DNA from: Kalaharituber pfeilii
Taxonomy: Eukaryota > Ascomycota > Pezizomycetes > Pezizales > Pezizaceae
DNA: 64,000 nt
Assembly (NCBI GenBank): GCA_015179045.1
Contig: WHUZ01000014.1
Span: 558,001-622,000 of the forward strand
Reading direction: 5' to 3'
Shown here: in pieces, positions 1 to 13,639 of the stretch
Layout of the letters: every line of letters starts with the position of its first letter
Position numbering within the stretch: the first letter of the stretch is position 1
Translations under genes and position numbers: made by a program
Notes under the pieces: generated by a model
What the model was told of the DNA's origin: nothing
Databases searched by the model: none
What the model saw: the letters and a program-made list of their open reading frames with translations, nothing else

Positions 1-3000
1 GAATGCACATCTCGAAGCATCTGGTGTGCTGCTGGTTGCCCAGTTTCCTTGTAGTCTGGTAGCCAGACTGCTGTTCTCTCTAAGTGTCAAGCGCCTGTCT
101 TTAAATCTGGCTTTTGCCCTCAGCGATCCATAATCACGAAAGAATGACAGCGTTTCTTTGAGCTTGTTTTTTGTAGCTGCATGCCTGCTACTGACATCTC
201 TATGTTGCATGTTTCATGCTTCTTGCCCTCCATCTCCACAAAGCTCAAGTCAATCGCGACCACATCCCCACATAATGTACTGATTCCTATCATAGAATAC
301 GCTTATAGCTCTCTTGTTCATATCGACGCACATATGCTGTGTACTCATTAACTTACTCATCATATTTTCTTACTGACATCGCGACTTCATCTTGGAGCAA
401 GCCTCCATTCACCTCCAACATTTGCACATGCCCGACTTCAAAGCCCGCAACTTTGCTGCATGACGCAGATCACTGTAGTTGCTATTACTACTTGGCCATG
501 AAGGTGTGATACCTGAGCAATAGGCACCGGCAGCTCAAGCTGACGCCATTCTTCTGTTATCTTGTAGCTACTGGAAAACTTTGAGAACACTATTCAAAGC
601 CCCACCTGCAAGCGGGTCTCGTTCAAAATGAATATAAAAACCCTTCCATTGTTTAGTAGCTGAAGCTAGATTGGAGCACCATTCTAGGATTTTGAGCTTA
701 TGTCAACTATTATTCGTCGACAGGTCGCCCCCTCTGAATGGAATTATATATATTCCTTGGCAGTCCTTCCAAACTCAAATCATGTCATTCCGTGCCGGTC
801 CGAGACGGCTACCGTTTTGACGGCCCAACCCAGTCTCGAACCGGACCCACTTTGCGATTTCAATCGACCATCTACGTACTTATTCAACGTGCAGTAATAA
901 GTAATAGGGCTTTCTTTCTCCAGTCGTAATGCCGTTAACCCTCCGTGCCACCTTGAAGCTTGCCTACCACATTTGATATCGATTGATCGATCATATAGCC
1001 AAGCTACTGATTGTCATGTAAAATATGGATGGATCCAAACGAACCTGCTCCACTCAGTAGCCTCATATCCACACTGACTACCTAGGCCAGGGGTTTAAGG
1101 AACCCTAGAGAAACGCCTAGTCCACGTTAGGCAAATGGTGTTCATTGATCCTCTCCACTACCAGGGTCGTTGTTTGTTCCTGCTATCGATCCCTTCTAAA
1201 ACGCCCCTGGCGGGACGGGTGTGTTATGATATGACATTAACATGATAGTAACAGTGAATGTCGATCGGCATATGCCTGTTTGGAGTTGTTCGGAGAAACT
1301 CCATGTCAAAACAAATACAGGTTATGGGAATGATAATCGAACGTCGATATCATACTTAAGTATCGATATAGTGTATAATTTCTTAAACTTAAGTGTATGC
1401 TTCTCTTAATTATCCCCTCCAAGTTTCCGTAGCCTCTTGCTCCGTAATTCAATACTATCGCAGTTGACTCCAGGTGTAGTCGTATATTGCACCTGCCATT
1501 CCTCGCCCGCTTAATTTGGAAAGCCCGCGGCTATCTAAACTACACCCTATCTTCTCGTTTGCTTAAATGAACTGATGTAGTTTTGATTATGTTAGATGTT
1601 GGTATGTGCCTGTCTGTATAGCTTTTGTACAGTTGAACGTACAGCCTATCCCCCCTTAAGAAACTGCCTCTTCACAATCAGGTCCAGAATAAGTACTCAT
1701 ATGTAGAGTGCATAGACACTGAGGGAAATCATCAAGCAATCCTAATTTTTAAGCCTCTTACACACATATTTCAGGATGATCTCGTACCACCCCCCACCCC
1801 GCTTATAAGTAGTACGACAGGTTCCTAGTCCGCAGAGAGACGACTACTTCCAGTTTGCCCAATTGCAGGTGATAACGCAGAGAGAGCAAGCAAGCATTCA
1901 GTTGCTTCTGCAATGCACATCAGCCATGTAGTGAATTCCTTATTCCCATGTCTTTGCTGTCACAATAGAGTTAATACTATACTATTATTACCCAACGGCA
2001 CGGACCTCGCTTTCGCCTGGTCTCGTTTCAAGGTCCTGTCCTTGCCCTACCCTGGCCCTGCGATGTGCTGGTTTTGCTTCCCAAAAACCTCACCTCTTGT
2101 CCCCTTCTTTCCATCTGCTCCATTGTAGCAGGTCCTAAACGACTGGTAGATAAGTGAAGCAAGCTGAGTCTCAGCCAGGATACAGTTGTTGAAAAAGAGA
2201 GGAGGGAGGGGGGAAAGGGAAAATAGGAAAATAAAATGGTTAGGCTCAATTCCGGTATGTGCAGAACTAGTTAATATTAGAACGAACCAGGCGTAGGGGA
2301 AAAGGAAGGTGGGGGAATTAGAATTTCACGAGGGCCGCTTCGGAAGGTGGGAAGAAGCAAAACCCTGTGAAAGGCGGAAAACAATTTGCAGATATTCTTG
2401 TTCCATGTATAAAATTAAGTACAGAGAACAACTAGGACAATTAAGTGATCATCGTTGATACTGTATGTACTAAGTAGGTAAGAATTATGTGCTTCCATCA
2501 AAGACTAATGTCGTAGGTACAGCTATGTGGCCGTCATATCTAATACCTGTTGCAGCGGTCTGCCTCGCCCTCAAATGCGAGGCGAGGACGAAGTATTTCG
2601 CATGTCTAAAAGGTTTCACGAGGTACTCATTGCCTCTAAGCCCTTGTGGCGATCAGAAAGATGCACGCCCGTTTGCATGGGCCGCTGAAGCTGCCGTACT
2701 GCTGATACAGATTGCCCAGTCGGAACCAGAATTCAACCTATGGATATTGCCTTCACAACAGTACTAGTTACTTCTGCCCTGGACGATGCATTCACTGCGC
2801 TGCGGCCACATCAAGTATTAGCCTGACGCGGAGTAAGACGATAAATGACCAAAACTTGTGCGCTTTATCATACTCGCGTCCTACAAAGAACGTGCCTCCA
2901 AAACCACAAGATTGCGTTGTTTTACGTACTAAGTTACAATTCCCCTCCCAGGATTGCACCCTGTCCGATGTCAAATCGCCCCCGCAAGAGCTGCTGCCTC

Positions 3001-3693
3001 CACCAACCTGACCCGATGCAATTTCGTTCTGCTTTCAAAACCACACTAACATTACCCCGGCCTAAGGGCAAATATATCACCAGGTCACAGAAACAAGGAA
3101 AACCGAAATCTTTTACAGCAACAGTGCCCAGTCCTTCGTCCCGCCCCTCCACCTGGGCGCCCCTACCCCGCTTAAAATCCTCGAAAAAAAGAGACTGCCC
3201 CCATGCGTAAGCTAGACCAAACATAGGAAATCGTAAAAAGGAAAAAAAAATAAAATAAAATAAAAAAATAACATAGGAAGAAATAAAAAAAATCAAGACC
3301 GTTTTCCCCCAGAGAAAATCATAATGCGATGGTTCCTATCCCATTTTAAGAGGAAGGCATATAATACAAGTGAGCGGCCGAAAAAGGACCAACGGAAAGA
3401 TAAAAAGTGCTTTGAACCATAGCGCCTGTAAAGATTCACTGACAAAGACAATATCCCATGAACAAGGACAAAACATATGAACAGCAAACGGCAGAAAGTT
3501 AAAAATAGGCAATCGAAAGCTATTGCAGATAAAGCTCTCCAGTAAGGGAATTCGTGAAAGAGGGTTAAGCCACATCGTCTGTACTATTGGTATCCATTGC
3601 TGATCTATTCCAGTCGCAATTCGTGTATAAGTAAACTGGTAGAGTGCAGTAAATTGCTGATTCAAACTCCGGTTGACCAAATAGTCGTGTAAT
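1..3693. other. Gene-free AT-rich intergenic region
   Basis: Only short overlapping open frames on both strands are present, with no recognisable protein, domain or intron-linked exon series. The last ~400 bases would be the 3' untranslated region of the Reg1-like gene that ends at 3694 on the minus strand. An A-rich, low-complexity stretch lies at about 3240-3295. I see no RNA gene or clear transposon end. Confidence 0.6.
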
Positions 3694-5460
3694 TCATTTT
3701 CTCCAACCGACATTCCAAAGCACATGTGCAATATCCCTAGCCGTGTTAACAGCATCCACCGCTCGTCCAAGTAAACCGGGCGGCCTCTCCCCTTCATCCG
3801 AGTCGGAATCTGTTGATTTTCCGTCACTATTGTGCTTATCACCAAAACATAGTCCAAATTTTGGCCGCGCAATCGAGATACTGTCTCGCCTGTGCGAAGT
3901 TGGCTGCCATGCATAATCATCCATATCATCATCGTCATCAACAAGGAAATTAGAATGGATGATTGGGGCTGGTGATGTTGTGATGGAAGCTGAGTCAGCA
4001 GTTGCAGCAGTACCTATGTAACCAGTGTAACTGGAAGTACTAAATGAGGAAGACAGAAAAGATACAAAGCCATTACCAAGTGGTTCCGATGTCTTTGTAT
4101 CGCCTGGCTCGCTATCATCAATTGGCTTCAAAGTGGTCGAAGGCAACATTGCAATAGTCTGATGCTCACTAAAACTTCCTCTTGGGGTACTTCTTGCACT
4201 GCTCCTTGATGAGGCCATCATAACAATGCCATCATCGGATGAATCGCTATCATCATCAATGCCATTGTCATATTCACAATCCTCATCATCCGCCTTATCG
4301 ACAGCAATACATTGCTCAACCCGATTGTTGAAATGGATATGCCTTTGATATGATGGAGAATGAGTCCCGGTAGATAATGCAGATGGTAGTTCATTTGTAT
4401 TAACTTCACTCTCCCTGATATAGTGGAAAGGATATGTTGTAAAATCTGAGTTTGCTCTGGACGCTAACGAAGGCCTAGAAATCTTCTGGTGCTGGGATTG
4501 CTGGGAATGAATTGCCGCTGCTGCTTGTTTTATTAAACTAGAGGTCGATAATGACCTTTGAAGCATAACTTCAGACATACTCCGCTTTTTTAATATAGGC
4601 TTCTTTGAATGGGCAAGCGCATTCAGTGATTGCACTGGTTGCTCAGTTGTTGGTGATGTTGGCGATGTATATTGTGAAATTTTATCTTCACCAGTTGAGA
4701 GTGGACCATACAACCAGGTGACATCGCAATCCTTCAGCCTGTATCGTAGAATTCCAGAATCGTAAGTACATAAATCACTACAATCTAGGCTTTAAACCAT
4801 GACATACCAGTTCAGCTTCTCGGGAGATAGTGTCTTTAACTTGTATTTCGCTTTCGCCCACGTTCGCCATGAGGCATTCTCCAGACGTGCACTATTCTGG
4901 TACACATTCCGCTTTCCCACCATATACCTCCACGAAGACCATATATCCTCCTCTTTCCAGTCGTGCGAAAGGTAGTCCACATGTCGGGACGGCTCACGCT
5001 TGATTGTATTGTCATCTAACGCTATGAAGAGGGGCTGCTCAGGCTCTGGTGAATTTGGCGGAGATACGGTGCTGGATGATGCCGACGTGCAGCTTTCGGA
5101 GCTGAACAAAGATGGTGATGGATCCAGGTCTGGAGATGCATCTGGTGTTATCGTCTCCGCATAATCGAAGACAGGAAAATCTATATCCTTTTCCTCATCT
5201 TCATAATCACAAAGATAGAACTGACTTCGGTCAGATTGAGGTACGGGCACTCGGGTAACAATACTATTGCCTTGACTCCCAAAAGAAGATTGTGCGATAT
5301 ACGAGTTGCTATCCAAGTGCTTTCCTCGTTGTTGGTAAGAGCGAGGAATCGTAGAGGTGCGGGTCGAAGAGTTATCTGGGTGAGATGCCCGACGGCGAGG
5401 AGAATGCGATGGCCTGTAATGCTCCTCAAATTGCGATGAAGCTGATAAGACCTCCGTCAT
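3694..5460 (-). CDS. REG1: Reg1-like protein phosphatase 1 regulatory subunit
   Basis: Two exons (5460-4808 and 4738-3694) joined by a 69-nt GTATGT...CAG intron give 565 residues. Residues ~160-232 form a conserved fungal block (W-x-x-W-R-Y-M-V-G-K-R-N-V-Y-Q-N, then W-R-T-W-x-K, then L-N-W-L-K-D-C-D-V-T-W-L-Y-G-P) typical of the AreA-GATA/DUF1752 family. At ~350-354 is RHIHF, the RVxF-type motif through which yeast Reg1 binds PP1 (Glc7), followed by the usual F-N-N-R-V-E-Q-C-I-A-V and an acidic D/E/S run. The C-terminus ends with a conserved N-T-A-R-D-I-A-H-V-L-W-N-V-G-W. By family, it targets PP1 to Snf1/AMPK and other substrates for glucose repression. The start at 5460 was chosen because it opens the conserved frame; an in-frame upstream codon exists at 5535. 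The remainder is low-complexity Ser-rich sequence. Confidence 0.9.
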
Positions 5461-6947
5461 TTTGAAGTACTTAGAGCTAGTTTGCAATTGCAAGAGCAGC
5501 TGCCAGCAAAAGAACGTACTGAAAGTTAGAGTCACAATTGGTTGACAGATCTGGTTGCAGCTCTCCAGTAGTCAACACAAATTGAGGTCACCCTTCAAGA
5601 CTGGCCTTGCTATGATCAATTAACGACTAGTGGGAACCGGGAAAGATAAAAAAGAAGAGGCAGATGAGAGGAAGGGGCCACGGAGTACATAAACATAAGC
5701 AATGAAGGGGAAAAAAGAAAATAAAGCAATTGAGAGACAAGACGAATATCCCTGGGGGGGAAGCGGTCGTTAGTGGTGGTGGGGGGGGGGGGGTGGAAAG
5801 GCAGAGCCGGGTAGCCTCCAAGCTAGCAGTTTTTTTCTAATCAGTTGCTGGGGGGGGGGAAGGGCTTGCTGCAAACAGAAACTAAGAGGCTAGCTAATTC
5901 AGTATCTTCGGAGCAAGGGTGATAGAGAGTGCGTGCATGCGAAAAGAGAGATGGAATGGAGGGATGTGCTAGCCCCCCAGGTAGTCGCCCGCGGGATGTA
6001 GGGATATTTTCTCGGGAGAGAGGGGGAGGGGAATGGAGGGGGATGTGTGAGGGCTGGGTAGTGGGGGGCGATAAAAGATGGTAACGAAGGGTGTGTTGCT
6101 AATGTATTCCGGAGACTGCAGGAAGAATGGCGAGGTAGACGGAGCCAGACCAAGAACTGACAGCTCTATGGACTATGGTTGATGCGAGAAAGCTAGTAGT
6201 TCAATAGTTCAATATCAGACCAGCGTCACGCATGCGGACGGAGAGACGCAGCGAGTGGAGCGGACTGGAGCGGCCTAGAGGAACCTCGGAAGCGGCGCGT
6301 ACATTGCACAAGAAGACGCTGCTGCACTGCGTGTCTGCCGCCGTGCTATGGTGATGTGGAGGCACTGGCGGAAACGAAGGTACGGAGGATGGAGAACGGA
6401 GGGAATGGGCGCGAGGAGGAGGGAGAAGGGAGGAAGGGCAGCAGAACGCTGCCAGGTTGGACGGGCAATGGGGATGGATGGGCACGTATTGCGCTGGTAG
6501 GGCATCGTCTGCCCTGGGCCGGATACGCTCTGAGAGCATTTTTACGTCTTCAGTGGGGAGGGCGTTGACTGCCCGCCGCCGGTGGCCCGAGTGTGGGAAG
6601 GCAGCAGGCCGCACTCTCTCGCTTTACCGCTATCAAGGGCACGGCTCGATCGCGTACGCGCAGGCGGGCCTGATGGGCCTGCGCTGGAGAGCTTGGATGG
6701 GCGGAGCATAGGGCGGCCGCCTCTACTTCTCGACGCCGCTCTCCACAGCTCCTCCGCGTGCGGGCAGCCTGCCAGGCACAGCATACCTAATAATGCACAG
6801 GGCCAATCCTCAATCCCACGCTTCCGACTACAAGGTATGTGATTGCCGTCCTCCGTTCCTCATCCTCCCGACCCGAGTGGAACCCCCCAGTCCTGCCAGC
6901 CATCATCATCATCATCAGCGCCAACGCCCGCCCCACCACTCGATTGG

Positions 6948-7000
6948 AACAAGAAAAACAAAAAGAGAAAGAAAAAGAAAAAGAAAAAGAAAAGAAAGGG

Positions 7001-7032
<32 letters not shown>

Positions 7033-7096
7033 AAAAAGAAAAAAAAAAAAAGAACAAAAAGAACAAAAAGGGAAGGAAGAAAGGAAGATAAGAGGA
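6948..7096 (+). repeat. Polypurine (GAAA/A-rich) low-complexity tract
   Basis: About 150 bases almost entirely A and G on the plus strand, starting with GAAA/GAAAA units and passing through a nearly pure A run. The Lys/Glu-rich open frames crossing it are compositional artefacts. Confidence 0.85.
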
Positions 7097-9094
7097 AAAA
7101 GGACCATAAAGACCGAGGTGCCCTAAGTCTCTTCTTGGTAGATAGACTGGGCAAAGGGCAGTGTGTCATCCCATATTCCCTCACCTGAAGAATATCTGCA
7201 GTGAGTGTGCAGACCAGCGGGACTGTGACTAGGCAGGAGAAAAAGATTGCAATGCTTGTGGAGTAAGGTTAGAGCAGAACATCTTTTGTCGCGCCCTTGC
7301 GCTGAAGCGAAGCAGTTAGTCCACTTTGTCTTCGTCGACGTCGTTGGCGGTGCATGGCCCATACATTCCGCAGTCCGCAGGTCCGGTCTGGGTGCGTATG
7401 CTAAGTCTGTTTGCTGATAATTGCATACGGGAGCTGTGCTGGCTTCACAATTGATATCAAGCAAGGTACACTTGCGCCAACTGCAAACGGGATGTGGTAT
7501 TTCTTCTATGGCCTGGGACTGAATGAATTGCTGGCACCTTTCCTCTTCCTTCGCTTGGATTATTTGCTCTTTTAATGCCATCGTTCCCAGTCAGATTGAT
7601 GCAATTACGGCCACGGCCACTTGATCCATACTTAGCTACCTTAGATTTTTCTTCCTTGGCTGATGCGGCTTGCAGTAACAATCTGGGAATTAAGCTATGT
7701 GCGTGCAGCGGTCTAAGAACAAAACAATTACTGCACCACAATCACCACCCCACTGTTCCCAGTAATGCATCCTGCCGACCAAAAGTAACCAAACCAGAGC
7801 TAGAGTGCTCTACCGAGGTGACGTGTGGGGAAGGACCTTGGCTGTCTATTAGTGGCAGCTATCAAACAGTTGTCCCACATAGCTAAGTACGTCCGTGCGA
7901 ATGCCAACGTGGAGTTGCACCTTCTTCGTTAGTTGTGTCGCGATTTGCAAGATGGGGCTGGAATGTTGAGAAGACTTGGAAAAGGAGGTTCGAACTTCAG
8001 CTTTCCCAACAACGCTCGGTCGCAGCCCCCCTAGTCGGTCTTGGGCAAAAGCAACGCACCCACAAGTACATCTGAGACACGGCGGACCATACAAAGGCCC
8101 ATTTCTCAACTTCACCATTCCGCACCAACCAATAGAAGGTAGTGTAACCAGGTCATGAATATCGAAACATGCATGTCTCGTGACCAAATCAAACCCTGGC
8201 TGTCATTTGTGATAGCCTGGAGAAACGCAGGTACCTCAGTATGAATCGGCCGAGTCGATTTTGTATTTTGGGATAACGCCATGCCTGTATTTAACACCAC
8301 AAGCCATTGTTCAAGATGATTCCACTTCAGTCTAAATCGAAACTCTGGAGGCAATCCGAATATCTGGTTATGTAACTATCAATCATAATGCTGGTATCAT
8401 AAGGAACTTCCTATCGCATGCGGACCAATTTATTATTGCAAATGGTGGAAAAAAGAAGCAAATGCAACAAACCAATGCAGGTGACCGCAACAACTTGCGA
8501 AAACTGGGCACTGCTATATCATCAGAGGAATAATCTTTATTCCGATGTGAGTCATACCCTGCATACTTTCATATCTCGCAAGTGTAGTTATCTAAGGGAC
8601 AGAAGATTCCAAAAATTTCATAAGGCCAGGCTCTTTTAAGCAGTACTATTAACTGCAAAAACAGTTAATCAATTAATGAAGAATTTCAATGTCAAATAGG
8701 AAGTCATTTTAGCTCTTGAATTAATCAGAATATAAGCACATTCATTCATGGGTCGTCTTCTATAATTGTTTCTTTTGGACCACATATATTTTTGGTCTGG
8801 AAATGACCATAAATTTTGCAGTCGTTCCTGAACAGCATCCTTGTCAGGAACTGTATCTTCAATGTACACATAAAGATCCCATGAAGATTGCCTTGAACCT
8901 TACTCCATGGCTAAGCTGATCAACACTATATCGAAGTAATGTGCACTGGCATGTTCGACGTAGTGAAATACGCCTACCAGGTACATAGTTAGGGAAGGGG
9001 AGGAAGTGTGGGAAACCAACTATGAATCGTCGATATTCTGTAACAGTGGGGACCACGCGCTAGCGTGAGTACGGTAGTACGGTACAATCGCCTA

Positions 9095-9516
9095 CAGTTT
9101 TACCTTGCTATACCGGACGACCAAAATCCTTGCACTTTGTGTCCGGTTTAACCTAACGTCCGGTATAACAAATTTTGGCGGGTACCCGCCAGGGGTGTAC
9201 AAAACTTAGTAAGCCAATTGAGAGGTACGAAATGTCTGGAAACTGGTGTTCCAGGGGGTGTCTTCTTCTTAATCTCCTCAGATATTATGGAGTCTCAAAC
9301 ATTGAATTCAAAGATATAGAGAACACTTCAAAAATACCACTGTAACACATAGAAGGTACAAAAAGCAGTGTCATGATTCTGGCCTTCATCTGATTCAGCT
9401 AACTACAGTTTTGTTGTCCGGTCCGGTTTAACTGGGCGTCCGGTACATGTAGCTAATTTTTTTTGTATGTAAATTGCAAAAACTGTCTAGGGCCGTCTCA
9501 TAGCTAGGTAAAACTG
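9095..9516. mobile_element. 422-bp pogo/Fot1-type miniature element (MITE)
   Basis: The element is flanked by TA on both sides (9093-9094 and 9517-9518) and bounded by inverted ends CAGTTTTACC...GGTAAAACTG. Inside the left end is CTTGCTATACCGGACG. Related GTCCGGTT/CGTCCGGTA motifs recur at ~9140-9165 and ~9417-9445, near each end. It has no coding capacity. TA target duplication and CAGT-starting ends are typical of the Tc1/mariner-pogo superfamily. It shares terminal sequence with the element at 36003-36751. Confidence 0.75.
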
Positions 9517-10905
9517 TATTAATATGCCAAGATCATCAACTGACTAAAATAGTTGATCTGAGTGATACCTTGGACATCGTGTTACGTATTGTGAATTTGA
9601 ACAGTATCCTTACTCCGTCAATTGCCCGACAACTTTAGGGGAGTAAATCTGCCGTGGGAACTTTCTGTTCTGGAAGATCAGCGTTCATCATGGCAGAATT
9701 GCCTGCCGCAGTAGAGCTGATGTTAATCTGGTTGCATAGCTTGTGTATATGAATAACTGGAGTCGTTTGGTCTCAATACCTACGGCCAAACCAAGGCGAA
9801 CGTCGAATATAATAGTCCGGGTACGAGAACGCTCAATACTCAGAGGCACAACGTTCAGTCACATTACTATAATTGGGGGCGCGCAAGGCTTGCAACCGCC
9901 GCGTGGGGGGCAGTGTCACGGGGGCCGACCGAAATGTCAGTCGCACCGAGAGACAAGCATTCCAAACTGGGCTGGATGGTTTACCTCACAAGTCCTGTGC
10001 CGTGAGGCTTTTATGTACCTCCGGCAGCAGCGGGGGGGGGGGTTGTCGAGCAGAGCACGCAGCGCAGCTGTGCATGTAAGTATCCAGGGCCAAATGCAGC
10101 GCAGGGTTCTCTGTCTCTTTCGTGCGCACCTCGTCAGGGTTGCAGGCTTGCGAGGCGCCTCTGGCACTCACTTCCTGTGTGGAGGTGCGTCTGCAGCTGG
10201 CTTGTCTGCTTCTCCGCATACGATCGGCTCTAGCTCTCCTCATGCTTCTTCATGCATAGTGCCTCCCTGGGCGCGTGCTTGCCTGGCACTGTGCGTGCGA
10301 GTGCGGTACGTTGCGGCCAATGGCCGTCATCTGCGGCGCTGTATCCTAGTGACGGGGCGCTGCTTTGCTGTCATAGCCGGGTCCATCATGGTGAGCGAGG
10401 CGAGGAGATGAACTGTGAGTGTATGATATGTCTCCGCCAGGGAATAGCGTGAATGAACGGCCAAGTCAATTCATAGCGTGCTGCACAGCAGCTAGAGATG
10501 GTACCAAAGGCCACATTCTCTACGTTGAATTCTTACGTGTGCAGCGGCTGTATCGCGGGGCTGAACATCTCTGCTGTGGTCATTGAGTCGTCCGGGCCAA
10601 TCAATACCGGAACCCACTCGCAAGGTCGACGGTCCCTCCGCCATACGGGCATTAGACTGCGCTGTTACAATACATCATCGAGTACCTACCATCGTAGTAT
10701 TTGCGAGCGTCGCAGACAGTCTGTCCAACAGCGACCCATCTCCACCACCCCCACCACGCGCAGCAGCCCCATCTGCACCCCCGTCCTTCGCCTCCCTCGA
10801 ACAAGCCGACGACGCGACATTACGGAACCGCTCAACGAAATGCCGACACGGCACTGAACAACGCCTGAGCATACCATAGTAGACACAGCAGTGGAGTCGG
10901 CAGCA

Positions 10906-12325
10906 ATGCCACCAACACCCATCCCATCACTAGAGTCCCAGGCCAAGAAGGTGGTCTACTGCGGAGGTGAGCAGAACAGGCAAAACCAGCATGGCATGCA
11001 GTGGATGCAATAAGCGTAGGCACGAACGAGTGATAATTCCCTCTTCCCCAAGCCCATTGCCCGATTTCGCTTCCCTGTAGCTTTATGGAGTCGGTTGTCA
11101 GGTGTTGGTTGGTTGGGCAGCTCGGAAGGGGAGTGAATATCTGTAAGGGAGCGCGAGGGGGAGGATGCAGGGAGCGGGGGAGCCGGTATTGGTTTATTGT
11201 TTGTGAGTTGAGGGCTGATAGCTAGGATTTCTGACCCGGATCTGTGTCTGGGATTCCATGCTACATGTTTAAGTCTGCTCTTTACCTCCTAAGGTGAGTG
11301 CTTAATTTTTTTCTTTTTCGAATATCATACCACGTTTATGTTTTCAAGGTTCGCTCGGATACCCTTTGTCTCTTATTTTTACCAGGAAAAGGATTTGAAA
11401 TGAGACCAACACACCGCATTAAGCAACAAAATTGCAATTAACCTTTTTCATCACCCATCTGTCCATCTAATATCTCGACGAGTTGCTTTTTTTTTTTTTT
11501 TCTTTTTTTTTTTTCTTTTCTCTCTTTGTTATATTTTAGATTGTACGCAGGGGATAACGAAGATGGAAAGGCCAAGAAGCGATGAAATCATGACCTTATC
11601 TTTTCGGCACTCGTAATAGTATTGTGAATTTGGCGGCACAACCAAGAACTGTAAAGACTGGCTCGAGGCGACTCATAAGGACTTGTTTAATTCTCCAAAT
11701 TCTTGGGATTAGCTCTGCCCTTTTCTGTTTTACTTGCATACTGCCCCCTTACCTCCCACGCCCCTTGCCCTTCTCGTCCAATCCTTATTATCCATAAAGC
11801 TGACTTCATCTCCCCTACACAGATACAGTCGCCACGAGCCCCTCTAGGATCTCTATCGAGGCTCAAGCCAAAGCAGAGAAAGATGCAGCAAAGAAGGCCG
11901 CCCGTGCAGCCAAAGCCGAGGAAGCCGACGCCATCAAGAAGGCGGCCAGCAAGGTGATTTTGAAGCGTATTGAGCGCACCAAGCGTAAGCACGTCATTGT
12001 CATCACAGGCCTGCGGGCATTTGGGCTCGATTTGAAGAAGGTGGCAAAGGAATTGGGGAAGAAGTTTGCATGTGGAAGTTCGGTGACGAAGTCATCAAGT
12101 GGTGGGTAGGAGATTGTGGTGCAGGGTGATTTGAGTGATGAAATTGAGGAGTTTCTATTGGAGAAATATAAGGATGTTCCGGCGGACAACATTGAGCCGG
12201 TAAGCATAGCACTTCTGTGCAATAAATTGGCCAATCATGCGGAAATATGAACCTTATCTAACCTGGTATCAAACTCCCTCTAGGTTGAGGACAAGAAGAA
12301 GAATGCTGCTGCAGGACCTTCATAG
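10906..12325 (+). pseudogene. TMA22: Decayed TMA22/DENR-like translation factor gene (SUI1 domain)
   Basis: Fragments align in order with the fungal Tma22 family, the ribosome-associated density-regulated protein homologue that acts with Tma20 in recycling and re-initiation. The N-terminal exon at 10906-10966 ends in K-K-V-V-Y-C-G. The zinc-motif part at ~11620-11700 reads Y-C-E-F-G-G-T followed by C-K-D-W-L-E-A-T-H-K-D-L. The Lys/Ala helix and SUI1 domain start at ~11855 (I-K-R-I-E-R-T-K-R-K-H, then G-L-D-L-K-K-V-A-K-E-L-G-K-K-F). A correctly spliced tail exon reads V-E-D-K-K-K and stops at 12323-12325. The copy is broken: the V-C-x-L-P-P-E segment is unreadable with two stops, a frameshifting loss lies between D-L and the helix, and a TAG at ~12107 sits where G-G-E-E-I-V-V-Q-G is expected. 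The first intron would exceed 600 bases. Confidence 0.75.
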
Positions 12326-13451
12326 TGCCCACGAGATGGTATCTTATTATCACTATCGGAGCTTGATTGCACGATAACATGGCAAAAATTATCTTAAGCA
12401 GAACAACCAAAAAAAAAAATAAGAACCCAGCTATTGAATGGTGAAGCACAAGGACATCTCATGAAAATAATAATGTTTTTTTAAGGAACTCAAATGCACT
12501 TTCCCGAAAGCATAAATTTCATATATACTCGACTACTTGATATGTAACTGGCCAATTACAGGTCCTGTGAAACAGTAACGACATTCAATGGTACTTAATT
12601 ATGGAGGCGACTGATGATGAAAGATTGAACTGTGAACGGCCTCGAGACGAATTTGGAAATGCCGAAAGCCTATATGGGCTGTTTACATTCGAGAAATCTC
12701 ACAAGGGTCCGAAAACGATTCTATGGAACAAGGCTAAAATGCCCTGCCGTGCGCGCTATAGAGTAATGTTACATGTGACTACAGAAATTCTATTCTTGAC
12801 TGCCATAACCTTTTGCACATGACATGAGATTAACCCAACATGTAAGATGCCCATCATGCAGGTGAAATGATGTACGCATATGCTTAATTGATCTGGTCGA
12901 CTGCCGATTGATACTATGTGAACGAGAGAGTTGTGAGAAGTGCGTCTCCTATGTTTGGTAGGTAAGTAGGCATTATCTACTGCTTACCAATGAGAGGAAT
13001 GTTTTGGAGGTGATTGAACCTCAAAAAGTCGCAAGACATTTATAGTAGAGGTATGAACAAACTAGCCCTCAAATGAGGCACGGTCGGAAACAGAGATGCA
13101 AGGCGTCAAGAACAGGGTAACGAAGCGGTTGGTGTACGCAGTTGAACTAAAAGAGGTAAAATTATGCAGAACAACACATTTAAAGGTCACAAGACTATAG
13201 GCAAAATTCTGTAGACAAGTGTGGGGTGGTTTCAAGCTGACTAACTATCTTCAAGCTCCTCTTTTATATCCTCGTTCCGTCCTCCAACTTGCCCTGCCTC
13301 TTCTGGACATCCTCCCCTGCTCCTCCGCCAAGACCGCTGCCAAGCGTCCTCCCACACCCTGACTCCCGACAAGAACCGATTTTATTAAAATCGTGATGAT
13401 AGGTCGAGATAGCTAGCATACCATTTTCTATTCGGCAGTCTCAACCTTAAC

Positions 13452-13639
<188 letters not shown>

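Larger units (their letters stand above)
5461..10905. other. Long intergenic region with GC-rich and low-complexity tracts
   Basis: The part next to the Reg1-like start (5.5-6.8 kb) is purine-skewed, then GC-rich, and is probably promoter/5' leader. A polypurine tract lies at 6.95-7.10 kb and a pogo-type miniature element at 9095-9516. Another GC-rich block at ~9.9-10.9 kb precedes the TMA22 relic. Open frames here are short or compositional, with no recognised domain. Confidence 0.6.

Noticed and set aside
6793..7188. Lys/Glu-rich or Phe-rich frames
   Set aside because: They are translations of a polypurine low-complexity tract.
7123..7581. 152-residue minus-strand frame
   Set aside because: It starts plausibly, but no similarity or domain is recognised and no neighbouring exon extends it; kept as non-coding.
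9743..10411. 222-residue plus-strand frame
   Set aside because: GC-rich sequence upstream of the TMA22 relic, with no recognisable motif and competing frames on the other strand.
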